From Spirodela intermedia (lineage: Eukaryota > Streptophyta > Magnoliopsida > Alismatales > Araceae): DNA of 64,000 nucleotides. The stretch's first letter is position 1. The number at the start of each line of letters is the position of its first letter. Where the stretch lies: NCBI GenBank assembly GCA_902729315.2, contig LR746281.1:2354501-2418500 (forward strand). Reading direction: 5' to 3'. Both the position numbers and the translations under genes were made by a program. The notes beneath the pieces were generated by a model. It saw nothing but the letters and a program-made list of their open reading frames with translations. It did no database searches and was not told the DNA's origin. Shown piece by piece: positions 57,126 through 64,000 of the stretch.

Positions 57126-60100
57126 AATTTTGGCACTATTTCCAAAGATGTGATGTGATTTAATATGCTTTTTACATGTAGGCCTTTTGGCCATGATGTT
57201 GACCTTCGTGGCTTTAGAATTTTGCTTTGCTTACAAATAACTATAATTTTGGGATGTTGAGAGTCTCAATAAATCTCAAGCCTGGTTAAAATGTATTATC
57301 ACATGTTATATATCCTTTTCTATGGTGTCAAGGTAAGGGTTAGTACTTCATCTCAAAAATTATGTCTTTGCCTCATTACCTACCATTTTTTGAGTAATTT
57401 TGCCTTTTTCCAAGTGTATGACCATTTTTGAGTAATTTTGCCTTGGAAAACTTTCGTACATTTGTTGAAGATTCGCACTAGTTAGTTCAATGTTCAGAGC
57501 TTCTACGATATTGCATCATAAAAGAGGCTTGCTCTAACTATGAAGTAAACTATAAATTGTATCAGTATTATTTTCACTAACTAGAGCACAAAGAACTATT
57601 ATAAAAAAAACAAATTAAAAGCCAAGTATTACACATCAAAACACTCAAAATACTTTGAAATACCATCATTTTTGTGACAAGCATAAGCATCAACTAGGCC
57701 TGAGACAAAAATTCTGAAAGAGAGAGCTATAAGTCAACTCAAGTGAAACCAAAGCCACTGCACTTTGACATATGGGCCACCAAAGCACAGTCACACCACT
57801 GAACAAGTTGTCACATAGTAGTGGTTGTGAATTTTCCCTCTCAATAATAGACTAGAGCTATCTATATGATAATTTTCTAGTCATTGTAAACTAATCAGTC
57901 TATAGCTATAAAAATGCCTTTGGACAATATGTATATAGCCTTTAATGCACAATGTTTTTTCATGAAATTCCTCAACAGCATGCATTCATTCATCCACGCT
58001 GCAAGTTCGAAAAAACTTAAAACATTTTTGGTGAAATGTATAGAATCCTAGTCACCTTTCTACCTCAACTATGCAAGTAAAAAAATTCACATGGTCAACA
58101 TCTTATACAAATTCCATGCAGAAGGTATCATCTTGAATCCACCTTCCAATTTCCTCAGCCTTTAGACAGATTCTAGTAAAATAAAAATCAATACTCTTGC
58201 TGCCATCTACACTGATTTTTTTCCTTGTGCCTTCAACCTCTAATTCATGGGAGAATGTTCAACCTCATTTGATGTTGATGATTATAACAAAAATGAGGCG
58301 ATTTCAAAGTAATTTCAAATTTTTTGGGTGTAAAATGCACTGCAATGTTTTTAACAATTATATTCATACAAATTTGACAGGGTGAAGTCATCGATATGCC
58401 TACATCAAATATCTCGAGCAGGGTGCAAAGTCAAGTGTGGCGAATGAAGGTGCTGGCACTCTGCTTATGAAAGTGAAGTACCCCCTCTTGCCCTAGTCAA
58501 TCGTTACCTATATTCAAAGTATCAAAGTCTTAGTAAGTATGTTGTCTCAACATGCTAACATTTTAAATGTTCATGGCACACAACTTCATTGTTGAGTCCT
58601 TGTGGAAGCAAGCCCTCTATACACAATTTTTCTTCTCCAAAACTGACAAGTTCTCATTCTATTGATGACTTAGAGGTATTAAATATTTTGAAATATGACT
58701 GACAACATGTATATTCTGAAAAATTATTTGTATCTCCGTTTTCACTTACACTACTTTTTTGAATTATGAAATTTTAAAATAACGTAGTATGTTTGATGTA
58801 GCAAACATGGTTCAAGCTTTCGGTATTGTACACAAACCTTCATGCAGATGTCTTAGACCTCCCAAGGCTTACGGTTTACTTTGTAGTGAGACCCACTGGC
58901 CTATGTAATGCAATCATCTTGAACCGGATATAATAATTTTAATAGTAACATTGCTCCAAATATAGCATTCACTAGTGTGAATCATCAAGAAAGAAATAGA
59001 AGATTTCTTCATGTAAGAATATTTTACAAGTAGAAAGTAAGCAAAGAGTAAATGGTAGATTAATTTAATTTATTCAATAGTTTAGTTTTTATTTAAAAAA
59101 TAAATCAATAAAGCTAAACTACGTAGCTTTCATTCAAGGTAGCTTTGGTCAACTTTCATGCTGAAATGATTGATTTTGATTATTTGACAGATTTATACAA
59201 AAGATTTCATTCAAGTTTCAAACATATGTAAGATGGGTTGGTCAATCTAAAGATTTTATACAAAAGAAAATTTCTTATTTCATGAAAATAAATTATATAT
59301 TTTAAGAAATTTCTTGCATGAAAAGTTGATTAGGGAATTATAAAGTGGATGTTTAGAGAGACACTCTACAATTAATAGAGGAGGGCTAACTTTTGACATA
59401 TCAATAGAGGAATGTTAATTCGGCACAAATAGATTACTTATTTTTTAAGGAGGTGTTTCATTTGCATGAAGTTCTAGAGACTTTTACTTCTAATTAAGAT
59501 AGTTTCCATTGTACTTTTGGCATATTATTTGAAGTAGAGATGATTAATAGTTAAAGTTCAATAACATAAGTCAATCTCAAATAAATGGCCAAACTGACAT
59601 TATAAATAATATGTTCAAAAGTTTGATTTATGTATTTCAATTAATAAACTGAAAATGTGAGACTTGGTGATATGCACTTGTTGTTGTGTTTAACTGTATA
59701 TTATCTAATAATATTTATAATTAAGACTTAATAAAATATTAGCATAGAAGTAAGTCTTAGGTTGAACATAAAGAGATTGATTAATTCATCATGAAAACTA
59801 ATTTAATTTATATATAAAAAGTGATTTAAATATTTTATTAATATTTAATAGAAATAATAAAATAGAAGGGTGAGATGAGAAGAATAAAGGAAGGGAAGTA
59901 GAGAAAGAAAGGAGGAAAAAAGAAAAAGAAGAGAGCTCTCAAGAGGACAAGAGAAGAGATCTCTCACGAAAGAGAGAGAAAGAGAGTAGAAAATCTTATA
60001 TGAGATAGAAAGAGAGAAAAGTTTCACAAGAGAGAGAGGGATAAAGAAGGAGAGAGAGGAAGACAAATTGATGTAGAGAAAGAGAGGGAGATCAATCAAT

Positions 60101-60172
60101 TAAGAGAGAGATCTCACGAGAGACGAAGAGAGAACAAATAGTCTCACAAAAGGGGGAGAGAGAGAAATAAGA
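57126..60172. other. AT-rich DNA without recognised genes
   Basis: No gene or transposon end was identified. A short minus-strand stretch around 58170-58110 reads KAEEIGRWIQDDTFCMEFV before a stop and could be a degraded exon, but I do not recognise it. Bases 59880-60165 are almost pure purine on the plus strand (GA-rich, imperfect), bordering the LTR at 60173. Confidence 0.4.
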
Positions 60173-61895
60173 TGACTTCGTCATTATATAGTAAATCATG
60201 TAAATTTACAATTTATAAAACTAGAAAATACTAATTTTTAGATATTTAAAAATATTTTTGAATAAATAGATCAATTATAATTCAAAAAAAGTTTTAAAAA
60301 TAGTAGGAATTTTTTAAATCTATCACAAGGATGTAATATAATATCAAGTAAATTTTCAGATTTTTTTTAAAATATATTTTTTTATAAATTTTTGATTAAG
60401 AAATAAAAATAAAATATACTTAAAGATTATGAAAAAGAGAAATAAGAGTGCAAACGTCAAGATGATGTTAGCACCCGACGAATGCAAATTAGGTGAAAAT
60501 AAAGTTCTACTTAGCGATTCTTACGTAAGTGATTATAGATGATTTAATTGATCAAATTAAAATATGTAAAAGCCGAAAGAATCATAATTGAATAAAGAAT
60601 AATATGGTAATTTTAAATCACATAAATTACACTAAATAAAATAAAAATTAATTTGAAAGCTGAAAAATAGAGTTCTGACGTAGCGACGATGATGCGTGAG
60701 TGATGCATTAGAATCTTGAGTGTTCGAAAGAATTATCGTGTAGTGTCAATGACCTCAAAGACTTTCCTTAGGCATGAATCTTCTTGCAAAGTCTAGAGAT
60801 CGATGAAATGGGTCGTTGAATCATCTCCAATAGCTGTCACCTAGTGAAGTGAAAAAACAACAACTTTTGTGGCTCTCTAATAACTATCACCCAACAAAGA
60901 GGAGTTGGATTGAGGTGGGGCACATGTTAAGGAGCTTCATCCTCAAGTCCATATAGTAAGAAAAGGCTCTTCATTGTATCTAGTATGCTCTCAAAAGGTG
61001 ATGACTCGTCTCTTGATAGATCGTCCTCTTCTCAACAATGGCTTATTCATGGATCAATTAGAGCTGCCTTACTCAATAGATTTGTGATCCTTTTAGCATA
61101 AATCGTTCAGTAATTTTAGTAACAACGCTCTACGAATTATGTCGATGAGATTTTTATCGATAATCAAATGATTCTGATGACTTAATCCTTCACTAGAGAT
61201 CTACAAGAAAGTCACGATTATACAGATAAAAATATGAGTTTGTAGCTCTAGTAAGATTTGAACCCACACCAGTCATCTGCCTACATGAGATAGATTTAGA
61301 TAAATACTCTAATACCCTTACAAAGTGATGTCATCATGATATATCTTTGTTAGAAATAAGTAGTATTTTATGTATTAAAATAAACAAAATCATTATGAAG
61401 AAGGTGTGATGTGGGTTTAATCCCACATCAATTGTACGTCAAAGTTTTGGACAAATATATAATAATATCAAATTAACAAGTAATGAGTCTCTTTCTTGCA
61501 TGTATGGTTACTCTTTGCTCTACAATCAATTGGCCACTGGTGATGTGGAAGGGGAGTGGCACACATGTGCCCCCATTGGTCCATAGCACCTCAAGCCCCT
61601 GCTCGTGTCTCCTCCTGACTGTGCTTTCGACCTGCTTACAAGCTTGGCTGGTTGGTGGGTCCCCCCCCCCTTTTTCTTTTTCTTTTTTTATTTTCTTTTT
61701 CTTTATTTATCTCAAAAATAAGATTATACAAATCATATAAATTCATATAAAATCACATAATTAGCTAAAAATTCACATTAGTCAATTAAAAATCACTTTT
61801 CATAGTTTGATATAAATATAAGTCTATTTATCATAATTTAAGGCTAAAATTATATTATTTACTAATTATTAACTCATGATAATGAAGACTTATCA
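60173..61895 (-). mobile_element. Solo LTR (LTR_6), reverse orientation
   Basis: About 1.72 kb, from 'tgacttcgtcattatatag' to 'gaagacttatca' on the plus strand. It contains the extra ~120-bp block (about 61285-61400) shared with LTR_4. A C-rich run lies near 61660 in the place of the short G/C run of other copies. No clear target duplication (flanks taaga and atgat). Confidence 0.8.
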
Positions 61896-63055
61896 ATGAT
61901 CAACCCATTTCACGGTGACCATTATTCTCAAATGAATGTTTGCTAGATAATTCACATGCATGACATGAGGTCAGTCATGAATGTCTCCGCATTGTTTAAC
62001 TATTGAACAATCATTAAGTAGCCTTTAAGCTCGCTGATTTTACATTGAAAAATAGAAAAATGTTTGTTATTTGTAAAACATCAAGAATAGAAATACGTCA
62101 AGATTTGATTGTGAAAATCAATAGAAAAAAAGTTAAAAATGATCTTAGCTTAATCTAAGACAAGTTTCAAAGGATTCAAAAGAAGAACAAAGATCATTCA
62201 TCAAGTTTTAAATTAGTTCTACTCATTTTAATTGAAATATATATGAAATAGAGATAACTTGTCATAAAATATAAATAAATAATAAAAGTAGATAAGTAAA
62301 GGTTGAAAGTAGGAAAATAAATCATTGGCCAAGTTCAATTTGCCTCTTGGGTAACTAGAGACACTAGTGTGGCGGCTTGGTTTTATCCGGATGTGTCACA
62401 CCACGTTGAAAGTCTCAAAAATTTTATCCAGAACTATTGTGCTATTGGCCAGAGAGATCCGCCAAAAGGAGGGGTCGGCCATGCTGCCACCGTCATCTAG
62501 GGGGAGAAGGGAAGAGTTGACCATTCGTTGGAGGTCTTGAGTGCAGTCAGGGGAGGAAGGAATGAACTTGCCGATTGTTGGAAATGTTAATCTTGCAAGA
62601 GGAAAGAACAAATTATCGTATTTGCAAACTACTATCAGGATTTTAAAGATAATCAATAATGTCTCTTTTACATGATAATAAATGATTATTATCTTTTTAT
62701 TCCTGATAATGATATGTGCAAGAGCTTAAGTTCCTAGTATCATGGCACATTGTGAGCAGTTGGATCAAAATGTGCTTGGTCACGCGGCACGTTGAGCGAT
62801 GCAAGATCAACCTACCATGAACTACTGTCGATTAGGAACTTAAGTCCTTAAAACCATGGTGACTCCTAAGCCATCAGATCATCCTTTAAGATTACATGCG
62901 TCCTGCGTAGCGTCAGATTCACCAACCGTCGATAGATTACTTTACGCATTTGGTGTCATAGCTGCTCGCCCACCACAAGATCTGACTTAGTTGATGATGT
63001 GGCTCATTGAACACCACTGGATGACATCGGGCTCCAAACAGCTACCTTGAAACAA
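61896..63055. other. Unassigned DNA
   Basis: No gene recognised. Bases 62345-63050 have mixed base composition with a short minus-strand ORF (62656-62396) that matches no family I know; it may be part of an unrecognised retroelement. Confidence 0.4.
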
Positions 63056-63420
63056 GTGAAAAACTTTAGTCTCACATCAAAAATATTTTGGCAACTAAAT
63101 AGAATATAAATCAAAGCTACGTTCTAGCAAATATCCCCTCTCCTGAAATAAAATAATGTCCAAGACCATCTTGAGAAAAGGTAAAAAAATGGTCCACCCT
63201 TGTGCACGCACATGTGTATGACGCTCCTTGCTCCACAACTGATTGGCCACCAAGATGTGGTAGGGGAGTGACACACACATCCACAGAGTTGAGTCCTTTG
63301 TCACTCAAGCCCCAGCTCATAGCTCCCCTAGTCTAGGTCTACCCACTCGATTGCAGCACCCTCTAGATCAATTGTCGAGTGCCAGCTTATCATCAAGTAG
63401 AATTTTTTTTATTATTATCT
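63056..63420 (-). repeat. Faint remnant of a related LTR, reverse orientation
   Basis: 'actccttgctccacaactgattggccacc' style sequence near 63222-63252, 'gtggtaggggagtgacacaca' and 'ctcaagccccagctc' are recognisable, in the same order as the GC-rich middle of the reversed LTRs (compare 20770-20870). The AT-rich ends are not recognisable, so it is an old fragment or a related family. Confidence 0.5.
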
Positions 63421-64000
63421 TTTATATTTATATTTTAAAAAATCAAAAATTATATTATGTATTTTAACTTTAGACTTATAAAATTAATAATATATCCTAT
63501 ATTATTTTCCAAGTTAATAAAATAATAAAACTAATTAAAACACAAAAATCTAACTTTAACACTTGGCCTAAGATTATGTAGAATTTTCATACAATTGTAT
63601 GGGTCAATCACTTTAATCAATCTATATTCTCTATTGTTACTATTTTCCTTCAAAAGTTTATTTAGATTTAGTACATTTATCAAAATAAATAGAGACAAGT
63701 TTTGCAACTACATGAAAATTGATATCAAAGTATTTTCTAAAAGCTTAATTAAATATATATTATATAATTATAAGCTAGCTGATGATAAGAATATTTGAAA
63801 AACTTCTTAAAATATGTGAATTATAATAGTAGTCATGTTGTACTTGTGGATAGAAACATTCCTAATCAATAGTTATAGCAAGCTCATATCAAATAAATGT
63901 ATGGAATTAAAATTTTATAAAAAAATTAATGACAAGACTTATGTTAATAATTTATGAGAATAAAAGTTTATATGTTTCACATTCATTGTCATGAATATTT
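63421..64000. other. AT-rich DNA, nothing recognised
   Basis: Very AT-rich, with short spurious ORFs only. No gene, transposon end or repeat array was identified before the window ends. Confidence 0.5.

Noticed and set aside
58110-58480. Possible exon of an unknown gene (minus KAEEIGRWIQDD.. and a plus-strand stretch after an AG at 58380)
   Set aside because: Only short open stretches with no recognisable family, no consistent splice structure and no neighbouring exons.

Overview
The window is nuclear DNA of a flowering plant. It holds an intronless plant U-box E3 ligase gene, a spliced Pol III subunit gene, and Ty3/gypsy elements with a Tat/Athila-style primer-binding motif, together with Ty1/copia remnants and an L1-type LINE. 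The very GC-rich U-box gene set in AT-rich repeats fits a commelinid monocot (for example a banana-, ginger- or palm-like genome), but the species cannot be fixed from the sequence alone.

Only two genes look intact, both in the first 6 kb and convergent: a PUB22/23-type U-box/ARM ligase at 1950-3188 (+), and RPC10, the small TFIIS-like subunit of RNA polymerase III, at 4206-5622 (-, three exons, promoter near 5720-5830). Bases 1-1420 belong to a dispersed repeat that recurs twice later.

From about 6.5 to 37.3 kb the window is a nest of retrotransposons. A copia element (pieces at about 8570-9306, 22670-23971, 27325-28093) is split by a gypsy element (9307-22669, target duplication CTCCT) and by a solo LTR (23972-27324, target duplication AACCT). 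Each carries further LTR copies of the same ~1.63 kb family inside it. The gypsy element's left LTR is a palindromic chimera containing an inverted copy of its own right end. The copia element in turn abuts a second gypsy family, present as two elements in opposite orientation (28094-33253 minus, 33254-37315 plus). Both share an uncharacterised reading frame between integrase and the 3' LTR.

From 37.3 to 54.5 kb lies the decayed remainder of a tandem cluster of an ATAD1/MSP1-like AAA-ATPase gene, all on the minus strand. Copy A keeps the promoter, exon 1 and part of intron 1 (37.3-38.8 kb). Copy C has the promoter and start codon fused to the last two coding exons (41.87-43.6 kb). Copy B keeps part of intron 1 and a frameshifted exon 2 (53.7-54.5 kb). 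The spacers between copies contain a dispersed repeat and a ~235-bp tandem repeat, about one unit before copy A and about ten before copy C. A 5'-truncated LINE (about 46.6-50.5 kb) sits in the larger array.

The last 9.5 kb holds another tandem duplication, two more LTRs of the 1.63 kb family (one strongly diverged), a faint third remnant, and AT-rich DNA in which no gene could be recognised.
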